Part shown: positions 21,011-31,150 of the stretch, piece after piece
Position numbering within the stretch: the first letter of the stretch is position 1
Layout: the number at the start of each line of letters is the position of its first letter
Assembly (NCBI GenBank): GCA_004352715.1
Contig: SCFE01000011.1
Span: forward strand, 119,732 to 183,731
DNA: 64,000 bases
Source of the DNA: Hofstenia miamia
Lineage: Eukaryota > Xenacoelomorpha > Acoela
Direction of reading: 5' to 3'
The notes under the pieces: generated by a model
What the model was told of the DNA's origin: nothing
Seen by the model: the letters and a program-made list of their open reading frames with translations, nothing else
The model's database searches: none
Translations under genes and position numbers: made by a program

Positions 21011-22135
21011 CAATAGTAAAGGAATCTATGTTAAAAAATGAATTTAAATGGCTTAAATTTAATACATCTCAAGGAAAGTGTGAGCTGCCATCATGGATTT
21101 TTAAGCGATTTGGGAATGATCTCTGTAAGCTTTCTGCATACATATATCAAAAATGTATATCAGATTTATATTACCCTAATGAATGGAAATCGGCTATTGT
21201 AATTCCTATACCCAAATTATCTAATTCCGATAAAGACAACTGTAAATATTTTAGACCTGTGACGATAATACCAGTCGCAGCGAGGTGTTTAGAGTCGATT
21301 GTGGTTGAATTGCATGTTAAGCATCTTGTTTCTGACACCAAACAATTTGCATGTAGGTAGGACTGGTCAATATACTTTTATCAATTATTAATTATTAATA
21401 TACTTAATTGATAAAATGGCGTCAGCACTCAATTGCAAGGACACAATGATTGTGAAAGTAGCATTTTTGGAATTTAGTATCACGTTTAACACGGTAATAC
21501 AAAATCAAATGGTGAATAATTTGTTTCTACGCTCTTCATGGATGGAGTACCTCAAGGGGGGACCTCTGTCTGTTGTATTACTTATACATCTGACAGATGA
21601 TATTTGTACAAACTCTTTATCATATCCTACAAAGTCCAATATTGTGAAATATTCAGATGATATATGCATTACTAGTATAATTACTAAGTTGCAAATTGAA
21701 ATAGATGGTAGTATCAACTTTTGCACATCATAATATTAAGAGTACAAAATTGTTATGAGAGGTAAGGAAAATTAACAAATATGGTGATTTTAAGTTTCCG
21801 TCAGTTAATATAACCCAATTCTTGAGAATTACTGTAAAAAAGATATTACTTGGAATGAACAGGTAGATGCTGTCACTAAAAAAGCTTTTAGGTGCTTACT
21901 TAGCATGAAATTCTTTATGGAATTTCTAATGCCATAAAGAAAATGGTTAATTTTTAAAACATACATTCTACCAATATATTTGTATGCATCTGTAGTTTGG
22001 GTTCCTGGAATAACAGACGAAAATCGGAAGTCGTTAAGAAAAGCTATTAAACTTTTTGAAAAAATTGCTAAGTTAAATAATGCAATGTTTAAGAAATATA
22101 CAATAAAGTATATAATGACTAGTATCACCCAATGA
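21011..22135 (+). pseudogene. LINE-type reverse transcriptase relic
   Basis: Non-LTR retrotransposon RT signature: ELPSWIFKRFGN and YYPNEWKSAIVIPIPKLS (21081-21221), then YFRPVTIIPVAARCLE. Next are a worn LDFSKAFDTV-like stretch (VKVAFLEFSITFNTV), GVPQGG with a frameshift (about 21545), HLTDDI and the catalytic KYSDDI (about 21646-21663). The thumb region reads ITVKKDITWNEQVDAVTKKAF and ILPIYLYASVVWVPG (21826-22012). It has many stops and frameshifts, and no endonuclease domain or poly-A tail. Jockey/CR1-like by motif style; the clade is not determined. Bases 22136-22343 show no clear coding. Confidence 0.75.
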
Positions 22136-22343
22136 ATAAAAGGATAAAGTTTTCAAGAAGCTAAACACAAATGAAAGTTATATTTTAGGAAATTCATGAT
22201 ACGAGTTACTAAAAACTATCCTACCTGCAGCCTTAAAACATATTAACTCTTTATCTCTCCCCCATTTCCTATAGCAAATATTTCTGAATAAATTCAATTT
22301 CCCTTTTACAGAGCGCTTTGCACTGTGTATTGGAATTAAAGTT

Positions 22344-22551
22344 TATATACATATATAAAAATTAAGAAACATATGAATGGACACCTAAAATCTGAATTTT
22401 TTATGCACAAACATCAACTAAGAAAAGAAAATTTTTACATCTGACTAAGATCAGAACATCATAAAATAGGAGAAGCATTAATAATTAAACAATCAAACAA
22501 AGATCAATTATTGAATAAAAAACTAATCATGATATCATTGAACTTATTTTA
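22344..22551 (+). pseudogene. Old Penelope-like endonuclease C-terminus
   Basis: A plus-strand relic reads NGHLKSEFFMHKHQLRKENF, a stop, and HHKIGEALIIKQSNKDQLLN. It aligns residue for residue with the C-terminal part of the GIY-YIG endonuclease of the minus-strand element next door (RGHLQSEIYCHEHAPKRKNF and TKIAEAIFIKETNENLLN). It is more diverged and carries a stop, so it comes from an older or different Penelope-like lineage. Confidence 0.65.
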
Positions 22552-22620
22552 AGAGCATGCAATATTAAAGTATATAAAGTGTAGTATATTGTACATATAT
22601 ATAGTTTTTTACCGCTTATT

Positions 22621-22680
22621 TGCACTGATGATGTTTTATATAAATGAAAATGCCTATCCTTTTCATAGCGTCTATGCTAA
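22621..22680 (+). ncRNA. Hammerhead-like relic after the old Penelope fragment
   Basis: CTGATGA (22624-22630) is followed 12 nt later by GAAA (22643-22650 region), a hairpin whose arms contain CTAT and ATAG, then GTC and TATGC, which can partly pair with the GCA upstream of CTGATGA. This is the order of hammerhead core elements known from Penelope-like elements, but stem II is weak and stem I has a bulge. Low confidence and probably inactive. Confidence 0.25.
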
Positions 22681-22716
22681 AAATGAATATGAAGAAGCTC
22701 AGTATAATCACTTCTA

Positions 22717-22717
22717 A

Positions 22718-22748
<31 letters not shown>

Positions 22749-22749
22749 T
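22717..22749. repeat. (AT)n microsatellite
   Basis: Simple AT repeat with one C interruption, at the 3' edge of the minus-strand Penelope-like element. Confidence 0.9.
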
Positions 22750-22787
22750 GTGTACAAAGTGTGCTTAAACTATTCATTGTAAAAAAC
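22741..22787 (+). repeat. Penelope-like element terminal direct repeat, left copy
   Basis: ATATATTGTGTACAAAGTG and the following 25 bp recur at 25238-25282 with a single visible mismatch. The two copies flank the minus-strand element in the same orientation, as expected for the LTR-like terminal repeats of Penelope-like elements. Confidence 0.65.
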
Positions 22788-22794
22788 AAGAAAT

Positions 22795-22846
22795 ATTTTA
22801 TGTAGACATGTTTCGAGTGTCTCCACTCATCGTCAGTACAAAATAA
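22795..22846 (-). ncRNA. Type I hammerhead ribozyme-like motif
   Basis: On the minus strand: TGTA, CTGACGA, T, GAGTG-GAGA-CACTC, GAAA, CATG, TC, TACA (22840-22801). CTGACGA fits the CUGANGA core. GAGTG/CACTC form a perfect 5-bp stem II with a GAGA loop, GAAA completes the core, AC/GT gives a minimal stem III, cleavage would follow GTC, and TGTA/TACA form stem I, extendable by A/T pairs. One extra T between CTGACGA and stem II is atypical. Hammerhead motifs with very short stem III are known in Penelope-like elements. Activity is not shown. Confidence 0.6.
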
Positions 22847-22905
22847 CTAAAATAATATGGTGGTAAATACAAATTTTATAATTTTAAAATTGTAATTCGT
22901 AGATC

Positions 22906-24840
22906 TTATACGATATTTAGTCTTTGACTTAATTGTTTATTTAATAGATTCTCATTAGTTTCTTTTATGAATATAGCTTCTGCAATTTTTGTATGCTTGG
23001 TTTTCATTAGAATAGTAAAGTTCTTCCTCTTAGGTGCATGTTCATGGCAATATATTTCTGATTGAAGATGACCTCGCATATGCTCTGAAATTCTGTATTC
23101 CAATTGCCTTCTCGTTTCCCCAATGTATGAATTTTCACATTCATCACACTTATAATTGTATACGCGTGAGGAAACTAAAGGAGTTGGAATAGAGTCTTTG
23201 TTTTTGAGAAAATGCGAAGTTTTCAAAGTTTGAAATATTGGCATAATCTTGACACTTAATTCTTGGTTACATTGTTTTATCTTCTTTTTTAAGGTAGTTA
23301 CAGAATTTGATGTAATATACGGTAGTTTCCAAGTTATTCTCTCTTCTAATTGATCTTTTCTTGGTTGTGATTTATTACGAAATATTCTATCCATTTCCGA
23401 TTTAATCATTTTTTGTGGATATCCGTTTCTTAACAAGATGTGTGATAGTGCTTCAAATGCATTTATTAGATGTTCATATGATGAGCATGTAAGAAATGCT
23501 CGATTTAAGATGGCTTTGATCGTATTTCTTTTATGTATCAACTCACAATGTGATGCAAAAGGAATATAAAGTCCAGTATTTGTGGGTTTTTTATGCCATT
23601 TCGTTACAAATTCGTTTTCATGTTTAATAATTTCAACATCTAGGAAACTTAATCTTTTATTTTGTTCCTTTTCAACTGTAAATTTCAAAGATGGATTAAT
23701 GTCATTTAAAAATTTTAACAGATCATTGGCAATCTTCTCATTTTCCACCACACAAAATATATCGTCAACATAGCGAGTATACATAAATAATTTATGCTTT
23801 GTTATTATAATCTTTAAGCTTTGTTTCAACCATATCCATTGCAAAAGATGCCATTGTTGGGCTTAATGGAGAGCCCATTGCCATTCCATCAGTTTGACAA
23901 TATGTTTGTTCATTGAACATAAACAGAACATTTGTGCAAGATAATTTCAATAATGTGCACAAAGTGTTGATTGACATAGGCAATTTAGTAGGATCTATCA
24001 GTTTTGCAATGTGATCAATCGTTTCTTCTACCGGAATATTCGTAAATAATGATTTTACATCAAAACTAACAATGTAATTTTTTGATATTGGTTGTGACTT
24101 ATTTATTTTCTTAATTTTTTTTATAAATTCGTCTGTGTTTGAAATGTTAAACTCTGATGGAATAAATGGTTTTAATAATTTGTCAAGATAACATGCTAAA
24201 TTAGAAGTTTTACTGTTAACCATGCTAAGAATTGGTCGAAATGGTGGCGTTTTGCAATCTTTATGAATCTTGGCCAAACCATATAATCTTGCAGGTTGGG
24301 CGCCAATACTTCTAATGTTGTTATAAATGTTTTTAGAAATATGCTTTAGTTTATACATATTCAACAACTTTTTATTAAAATTTTCTTCATCAATTAAAAA
24401 TGGATTTTTCTTCGTTCTTGCATTTAATTTTAATTTAAACTTCTGTTGATCTTTTAAAATTCCGTTCATTTGATTAATATAGTAAGTTTTATCCACTATA
24501 ACTATTCCATTTCCTTTGTCAAATTTACTAATATAAATGGATTTATCATTTGACAAAATTTTCAATGCATTCAATAGTCTTTTTACCTCATCAGGGATAA
24601 AATTATGCGTATTGACATATTTATTAAATATGCCTTTTATCCTTTTTCACCAAAGTTTATCTTCAGTATCATTGAATTGATTTTTTTGGGATAACTGTTT
24701 GAAAAATGATTCTGTTTCAATTTTAGCTTTCAATTTATTCCCTTTTTGAGGCCAACTCATATTCTAACCATATTTTAAGGCATTTTCTTCATCTACTGAT
24801 AGAGTTCTACTTGATAAATTCATCAAATTATTTTCAACAG
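22906..24840 (-). pseudogene. Penelope-like element RT and GIY-YIG endonuclease
   Basis: Minus-strand Penelope-like polyprotein, which copies RNA and nicks target DNA. From the N-terminus: SSRTLSVDEENALKYG (about 24830-24780), FDKGNGIVIVDKTYYI, YGLAKIHK, RPILSMVNSKTSNL, VSFDVKSLFTNIPVEETI, QTDGMAMGSPLSPTMASFAM, and the catalytic RYVDDIF (YVDD at 23772-23761). SFLDVEI and then the endonuclease CDECENSYIGETRRQLEYRI (about 23150-23090) follow, ending NIV and TAA at 22906. It is broken by one frameshift between NNK and HKLF (about 23795), a TGA near 24650 and a TAG near 24770. Otherwise it is well preserved. Confidence 0.85.
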
Positions 24841-25284
24841 TAAAACTGTCTAAATTGTTCTTTAATGATCGTAGTTTATTGAGCTTCTTAATATATCGAG
24901 ATTTTATCATTTCAAGTTTATTTTGAATAGATACATTTGCAAATGAAATGACTAAGCTAGTAGGGGACTTACTATTAATGAAGTTTTTGAAATCTTCATG
25001 TTTTTCTGAATATTCATTATTACTCCTCGTAGCATTTTCAACTGTGCTGGAATAAAGAACTTTGAGAAATTCTTTAACTGATTTGGAACGCGGATTCTTA
25101 AAAAGTTTGGAACAATCTTATGCTTTAAACATTCTTTGCAAAATTTTAGTCTTAGTAGTTCTTTTTCTTTTGTTAGCAAAAGCTTCTTTGTTGTACGGAG
25201 AATTTCTTTTTCATCTTCATTTAGCACTTTCTTGAGAATATATTGTGTACAAAGTGTGCTTAAATTATTCATTGTAAAAAACAT
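24841..25284 (-). pseudogene. Penelope-like element N-terminal region
   Basis: The minus-strand frame 25284-24952 reads NEDEKEILRTTKKLLLTKEK, then CKECLKHKIVPNFLRIRVPN, a Lys-rich helical region upstream of RT. Such N-terminal regions vary between families. The frame ends in a stop at 24952 and the junction to the RT part is shifted, so the element's single ORF is interrupted. The ORF start lies inside the right terminal repeat region. Confidence 0.55.
25238..25282 (+). repeat. Penelope-like element terminal direct repeat, right copy
   Basis: Second copy of the 22741-22787 repeat. It is followed at once by a plus-strand endonuclease fragment starting at IGETRRQLE, which places an element boundary at 25282/25283. 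Confidence 0.65.
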
Positions 25285-25435
25285 TGGGGAAACGAGAAGG
25301 CAATTGGAATACAGAATTTCAGAGCATATGCGAGGTCATCTTCGATCAGAAATATATTGCCATGAACATGCACCTAAGAGGAAGAACTTTATTATTTTAA
25401 TGAAAACCAAGCATGCAAAAATTGCAGAAGCTATA
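25283..25435 (+). pseudogene. Inverted partial Penelope-like endonuclease copy
   Basis: Plus-strand fragment IGETRRQLEYRISEHMRGHL to KIAEAI. It is nearly identical to the minus-strand copy at about 22970-23125 (about four differences in 150 bp by eye) and runs into a 1000-N gap. The two copies form an inverted pair about 2.1 kb apart, so this duplication is recent. Confidence 0.75.
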
Positions 25436-26435
25436 NNNNNNNNNNNNNNNNNNNNNNNNNNNNNNNNNNNNNNNNNNNNNNNNNNNNNNNNNNNNNNNNN
25501 NNNNNNNNNNNNNNNNNNNNNNNNNNNNNNNNNNNNNNNNNNNNNNNNNNNNNNNNNNNNNNNNNNNNNNNNNNNNNNNNNNNNNNNNNNNNNNNNNNNN
25601 NNNNNNNNNNNNNNNNNNNNNNNNNNNNNNNNNNNNNNNNNNNNNNNNNNNNNNNNNNNNNNNNNNNNNNNNNNNNNNNNNNNNNNNNNNNNNNNNNNNN
25701 NNNNNNNNNNNNNNNNNNNNNNNNNNNNNNNNNNNNNNNNNNNNNNNNNNNNNNNNNNNNNNNNNNNNNNNNNNNNNNNNNNNNNNNNNNNNNNNNNNNN
25801 NNNNNNNNNNNNNNNNNNNNNNNNNNNNNNNNNNNNNNNNNNNNNNNNNNNNNNNNNNNNNNNNNNNNNNNNNNNNNNNNNNNNNNNNNNNNNNNNNNNN
25901 NNNNNNNNNNNNNNNNNNNNNNNNNNNNNNNNNNNNNNNNNNNNNNNNNNNNNNNNNNNNNNNNNNNNNNNNNNNNNNNNNNNNNNNNNNNNNNNNNNNN
26001 NNNNNNNNNNNNNNNNNNNNNNNNNNNNNNNNNNNNNNNNNNNNNNNNNNNNNNNNNNNNNNNNNNNNNNNNNNNNNNNNNNNNNNNNNNNNNNNNNNNN
26101 NNNNNNNNNNNNNNNNNNNNNNNNNNNNNNNNNNNNNNNNNNNNNNNNNNNNNNNNNNNNNNNNNNNNNNNNNNNNNNNNNNNNNNNNNNNNNNNNNNNN
26201 NNNNNNNNNNNNNNNNNNNNNNNNNNNNNNNNNNNNNNNNNNNNNNNNNNNNNNNNNNNNNNNNNNNNNNNNNNNNNNNNNNNNNNNNNNNNNNNNNNNN
26301 NNNNNNNNNNNNNNNNNNNNNNNNNNNNNNNNNNNNNNNNNNNNNNNNNNNNNNNNNNNNNNNNNNNNNNNNNNNNNNNNNNNNNNNNNNNNNNNNNNNN
26401 NNNNNNNNNNNNNNNNNNNNNNNNNNNNNNNNNNN
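25436..26435. other. Assembly gap (1000 N)
   Basis: Exactly 1000 N, a conventional unknown-length gap. The Penelope-like fragment lies on the left and ORF3 of G5 on the right. Confidence 0.95.
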
Positions 26436-27554
26436 TGCCATTTGCCATTGCTAATCCAATGGTGGCGGGGTTATTCGTTTTTGCTTCTGGGATTGAAATG
26501 ATTGTGTATGTCCCTGTTTGCTGTATTCTAATATCGACATGCATACCATTGTGTGTGGCTTTTTTAGACGTCTGCCTTTTAATTTTTCCATGGTCTGCAG
26601 TGGTTTCTCGTTTTTGTTTGGCAATTCAATTTTTTTGACATGTCCTTTCAATATCCAATTTTTTGTCTGTGTGTTCATCAGTGATAACGCGATTTCGAAC
26701 TTTTTGGCCTTTGTCAGCTTTATTCTTTGGCTCCTTGTTATGGGTGGTCTAAGATCTTTCTCTTCTGTGAGCAATATTGCCAAAAGCCACTCAGATGTCC
26801 TGTATCTAATGTCTGGCGCATTCTTCTCCTCCAATATAAGTTTGCGGAAATCCTTCTTTGTGTTTAGCTCATATGCTCAATTGATCTCTGCCAATACCAT
26901 CTCCACTGTTTTGTGGTATTTGCGTGCTGGTGCCTCTATTCTGATTTCAGGCCACAATTCCTCTATCTTTTTCTGCAACTTCATGTTCACCCAGACGTTC
27001 TGAATTTTTTTTAAATGTTCTTGGCATTGTGTCATGCTGCACTTAATTAATAGTGTTTTTGTTTGTTGGAACAGATCTATCATGACTCCATATATCTGCG
27101 CCCAATAATCAATTTGTAAGTCGAAGCGAATTAACTTGGAGATTGTGAACTCTTTCTTATCCCATGGGAAGAAGTTTTCTGTTTGTAAGACCATATCTTT
27201 TAGGTATTTCAGCAATTCCTCCAGGTTTTCTCTCATTACTATCACGACTATTCTTGTCTGTTGTACTCTTGCCATTTGTACTGTTTGATCAATCTGTTTC
27301 TGAAAGTTCTTGTTGTATTCTTTTTCTCTTAGCACATGTATAATTGTTAAGTTTTCTTCGTCTAGGTTTATCTCCGGAATCCTTGCTATCTGCTCCTTGT
27401 ATGCCATGAGTGCTTGTGCTGTTTCCAATGTGAAGTCTTCATTGAATTTCATGTGGATTGTGCTTCTCATGTATGGCCTATTGATTGTTTTGTTTAGTTC
27501 TTGTGGGTAGCTGATTAATACGTTAACTTTTGGCCGATTGTCTGCATCTAATAG
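26436..27554 (-). pseudogene. G5 ORF3 fragment (minus strand)
   Basis: Third substantial copy of the unknown ORF3 protein. It starts at the gap with LLDADNRPKVNVLISYPQEL (residue about 49) and continues through DLQIDYWAQIYGVMID, PPITRSQRIKLTKAKKFEIA and WILKGHVKK. After MEKL (near residue 390) it is scrambled and jumps to SKQGHTQSF (residue about 655), so about 260 codons are deleted. Smaller deletions relative to G2 are present near 27050 (DHSIAI and the EML segment). Close to G2 and G6 in sequence. Confidence 0.75.
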
Positions 27555-28554
27555 NNNNNNNNNNNNNNNNNNNNNNNNNNNNNNNNNNNNNNNNNNNNNN
27601 NNNNNNNNNNNNNNNNNNNNNNNNNNNNNNNNNNNNNNNNNNNNNNNNNNNNNNNNNNNNNNNNNNNNNNNNNNNNNNNNNNNNNNNNNNNNNNNNNNNN
27701 NNNNNNNNNNNNNNNNNNNNNNNNNNNNNNNNNNNNNNNNNNNNNNNNNNNNNNNNNNNNNNNNNNNNNNNNNNNNNNNNNNNNNNNNNNNNNNNNNNNN
27801 NNNNNNNNNNNNNNNNNNNNNNNNNNNNNNNNNNNNNNNNNNNNNNNNNNNNNNNNNNNNNNNNNNNNNNNNNNNNNNNNNNNNNNNNNNNNNNNNNNNN
27901 NNNNNNNNNNNNNNNNNNNNNNNNNNNNNNNNNNNNNNNNNNNNNNNNNNNNNNNNNNNNNNNNNNNNNNNNNNNNNNNNNNNNNNNNNNNNNNNNNNNN
28001 NNNNNNNNNNNNNNNNNNNNNNNNNNNNNNNNNNNNNNNNNNNNNNNNNNNNNNNNNNNNNNNNNNNNNNNNNNNNNNNNNNNNNNNNNNNNNNNNNNNN
28101 NNNNNNNNNNNNNNNNNNNNNNNNNNNNNNNNNNNNNNNNNNNNNNNNNNNNNNNNNNNNNNNNNNNNNNNNNNNNNNNNNNNNNNNNNNNNNNNNNNNN
28201 NNNNNNNNNNNNNNNNNNNNNNNNNNNNNNNNNNNNNNNNNNNNNNNNNNNNNNNNNNNNNNNNNNNNNNNNNNNNNNNNNNNNNNNNNNNNNNNNNNNN
28301 NNNNNNNNNNNNNNNNNNNNNNNNNNNNNNNNNNNNNNNNNNNNNNNNNNNNNNNNNNNNNNNNNNNNNNNNNNNNNNNNNNNNNNNNNNNNNNNNNNNN
28401 NNNNNNNNNNNNNNNNNNNNNNNNNNNNNNNNNNNNNNNNNNNNNNNNNNNNNNNNNNNNNNNNNNNNNNNNNNNNNNNNNNNNNNNNNNNNNNNNNNNN
28501 NNNNNNNNNNNNNNNNNNNNNNNNNNNNNNNNNNNNNNNNNNNNNNNNNNNNNN
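27555..28554. other. Assembly gap (1000 N)
   Basis: Exactly 1000 N. G5 gag is on the right and ORF3 on the left (minus strand), so its whole pol, about 4 kb in G2, must be deleted or hidden here. Confidence 0.95.
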
Positions 28555-28798
28555 AGGATTATCCTATATTGATTTTTGAAACTTTCATTTCCGTAATATT
28601 CAATGAAGTCACCAATTTGTAGTTCGTAATCTGTCTTCATTTCTGGATCTAGCAGCAGGTAATGCTGCGCTGCCACTCCCGTCAAGTATAGTGGGAATCT
28701 CGCCACTGCTGAGTGTGGCTCACTTTTCTTTCTGCCATCGTTAGTTCGAACATTTGAAGCCATTCCTGAAAGTTGGGTTGTACCCACAACCTAAGAGT
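28555..28798 (-). pseudogene. G5 gag fragment
   Basis: Minus-strand Gag capsid-like segment: GYNPTFQEWLQMFELTMAER, a frameshift, then ARFPLYLTGVAAQHYLLLDP and GDFIEYYGNESFKNQYR. It begins mid-protein at GYNPTF, right at a head-to-head joint with G6 (near 28798) marked by a small inverted repeat around 28776-28794. Confidence 0.75.
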
Positions 28799-28819
28799 AA
28801 AATAATTTAACTCGAAACA

Positions 28820-30047
28820 AGCAAGAATGAACAGCCAGGACAATCACAACAGGACTTGCTGGAAGTAGAGAACAGACGACTAATTGAAGATAAAGATCTG
28901 AGGTAAGAGGAAATAGCTCAATTAAAAGACAAATTGAGGTTATTGCAGCTGACCAAAGAAGAACAAGACAGAATACAGTCCCACAACTTTCAGTTAGTAG
29001 GTAGAAAAGAACGTGAACTACAAGCTTCACCACTCCATGATCACCTATCAGAAGATTCTTCAGAAGACGAGAATGATGTGGAAAAGAAGAAATTCATTGA
29101 CGAGATCACAAAGGCAATAACCACACAATTGTGAAAAGAAGAAGGGACAACAAAAAACATGAAACCTAAATACAACAACTCAATACTAAACCAGGAAGTG
29201 GGAAACAATATGATCCCTTGTAAAGCCACATTACCAAAATTTAATGGCAGAGTAGATGGTTACAACCCAACGTTCGGGGAATGGCTCCAGATGTTTGAGT
29301 TAACAATGGCAGAAAGAAAAGTGAGCCAACATTCAGCAGCAGCGAGATTCCCCCTATATTTGACGGGAGCGGCAGCACAGCACTACCTGCTGTTAGACCC
29401 GGAAATGAAAACAGACTACAAATTGTTAATTGGCGACTTCATAGAATATTATGGAAACAAAAGTTTCAAGAATCAATACAGAATAATTTTAAATGGAACA
29501 AAGATGAAGAAGACAGATTACATCCGCAATTACATACAACAGGTCAAGAGGCTGGTCACACTCAGCTCAAGAGAGAACCAATATTCAAAATACGATCTCT
29601 TTTCGCACATTTGTAAAGGGATGCCTGACAACATAAGAGCACAATTTGAAATTAAGTGCGATGTAGAAAACAAATTGGAGAAGAAAAGTGGTGGATATAC
29701 AAGCTACGATCAAAAATAACGTGAGAATAAACGAAAAGGCAGCTTGGCACAGAGAAACACCAATGTGGAGGAGCAACCCTAAACCGAAAAACACAATGAA
29801 AACGTATGAGACAGACAAACAGGAAAAAACTATAAGAGTAAAAACCAGAGACGGAAAAACAAAGAAGGTTCGTGAAAAAGACGTTAAATGTTATAATTGC
29901 GGGAAGAAAGGACATAAAAGAGACAAGTGCCACAAGCAAATAAACGTGATTGGGGAAGAGCAAGGGTACTTCAAAGAAGAAAACTTAATAGAATTGGAGG
30001 GAGAAACAAACAAAGAACCCCAAACTGAAGAAGAATCGGAAAACTAA
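28820..30047 (+). pseudogene. G6 gag with N-terminal coiled coil
   Basis: The most complete Gag here. The N-terminal part is helical and E/K/Q-rich (LLEVENRRLIEDKDLR, then DKLRLLQLTKEEQDRIQ, 28855-28980), followed by an acidic Ser stretch (LSEDSSEDENDVEKKKF), the capsid-like core (LPKFNGRVDGYNPTFGEWLQ, FPLYLTGAAAQHYLLL) and the zinc knuckle CYNCGKKGHKRDKC (29888-29929). It ends EESEN-TAA at 30047. Damage: TAA at about 28912, TGA at 29132 and a one-base frameshift near 29685. No LTR or primer binding site precedes it. Confidence 0.8.
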
Positions 30048-30070
30048 GTGGAGTGCTGACTCCTAAAAAT

Positions 30071-30277
30071 AATGGTTCGTGAAAAAGACATTAAATGTTA
30101 TAATTGCGGAAAGAAAGGACATAAAAAAGATGAATGTCACAAACAAATAAACATGATCAGAGAAGAACAAGGGTACTTTGAGGAAGAAGATTTGATAGAA
30201 TCGGAGGGGGAAACAAATGAAGAACCCCAAACTGAAGAGGAATCGGAAAACTAAGTGGAGCGCCGACTCCTAAAAAC
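30071..30277 (+). repeat. Tandem duplication of the gag zinc-knuckle end
   Basis: Bases from 30074 repeat 29867-30070 with a period of 207 bp (69 codons): VREKDIKCYNCGKKGHKKDE through EESEN and the stop at 30254. The second copy has an ATG in front (30072). The first copy still ends in TAA, so the second knuckle is not fused to Gag unless the stop is bypassed. Confidence 0.8.
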
Positions 30278-31080
30278 CGCGCAGCAGTAATGATTATGGC
30301 GAACATGGATATGGTGAACACAATGACAATATCGGTTAATGGAATAATGATAAAAGCAACCATCAATACGGGAGCGGCAACTTTGATAATTACAGACGAC
30401 TGTGCAACAAAAGTAGGGTTCTCAAGAGACGATCTCACTAAGTGTAATAAAAGACTCATCAATGCATCTGGCGAATATATCGACACTAAGGGAATACTGG
30501 AAGCGGTTCAGCTAAGGGTAGCAAACACTACTTTCAAACAATCACTAGTAGTAGTGGACACGCACAACAACATGCTACCATATGAGATAATTTTGGGAGA
30601 CGACTTCCTCATAAAAAACAAATGCGTTATCAACTATGCAGATAGAACCATCAAAGTCAAAGAAGAAGAGATTGAGATCGAAGAAGAACAGGGCAGAGAT
30701 AAAACAATCACATTCGAATTACAGGAAGACATACAGCTGCAGCCGCATCAGTGGAAAATGTATGAGATCGAAACAGAGGAAGCAATCACAGCTGACGTAA
30801 TGATCTATGAGAACAAAGGAATAAACACAAAAAGGGTGTTGATGCCATCAAGAGTATGTGCAGTCAAAAACGGAAAGGGCAAGATTCCAATTCTCAACCC
30901 AACAAATCGGAATGTAAACCTAAAGAAATCACACATCAGGATATTTGGAAAATATGTGAAATCAAACATCAGACTGATTTGGAAAGCATTGGAGGACGAA
31001 GATGGAGCCGACGACTTGTACGGTCGATTCGAGGACTTACAAGTGGAAGCGCAAAGTACTCCACATGGCTGACTCAAGGG
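30255..31080 (+). pseudogene. G6 retropepsin and linker
   Basis: Aspartic protease in the -1 frame relative to the stop at 30254, with one open frame to TGA 31070-31072. ISVNGIMIKATINTGAATLI has N-T-G where G2 has D-T-G, so the catalytic Asp is lost. VILG-type motif YEIILGDDFLIKNKCVINY (30580-30636), ETEEAITADVMIYENKG and KSHIRIFGKYVKSNIR follow, as in G2. Ends in the repeat spacer. Confidence 0.8.
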
Positions 31081-31150
31081 CGAGTGGACGAACACCATCC
31101 AAGTCGCGAGTACTCCCAAAGGCCGATTCAAGGGCATTGGGACGAAAGCA
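31015..31150 (+). repeat. G6 pro-RT spacer with three GGCCGATTCAAGGGC-like modules
   Basis: Modules at about 31021-31035, 31064-31078 and 31121-31135, separated by stretches holding AGTACTCC twice. Same layout as 5395-5545 in G2. The middle module contains the TGA that ends the protease frame. Confidence 0.7.

Noticed and set aside
22906-23200. GIY-YIG as a free-standing homing endonuclease
   Set aside because: It is continuous with an RT of Penelope type in the same reading direction and is the usual C-terminal domain there.
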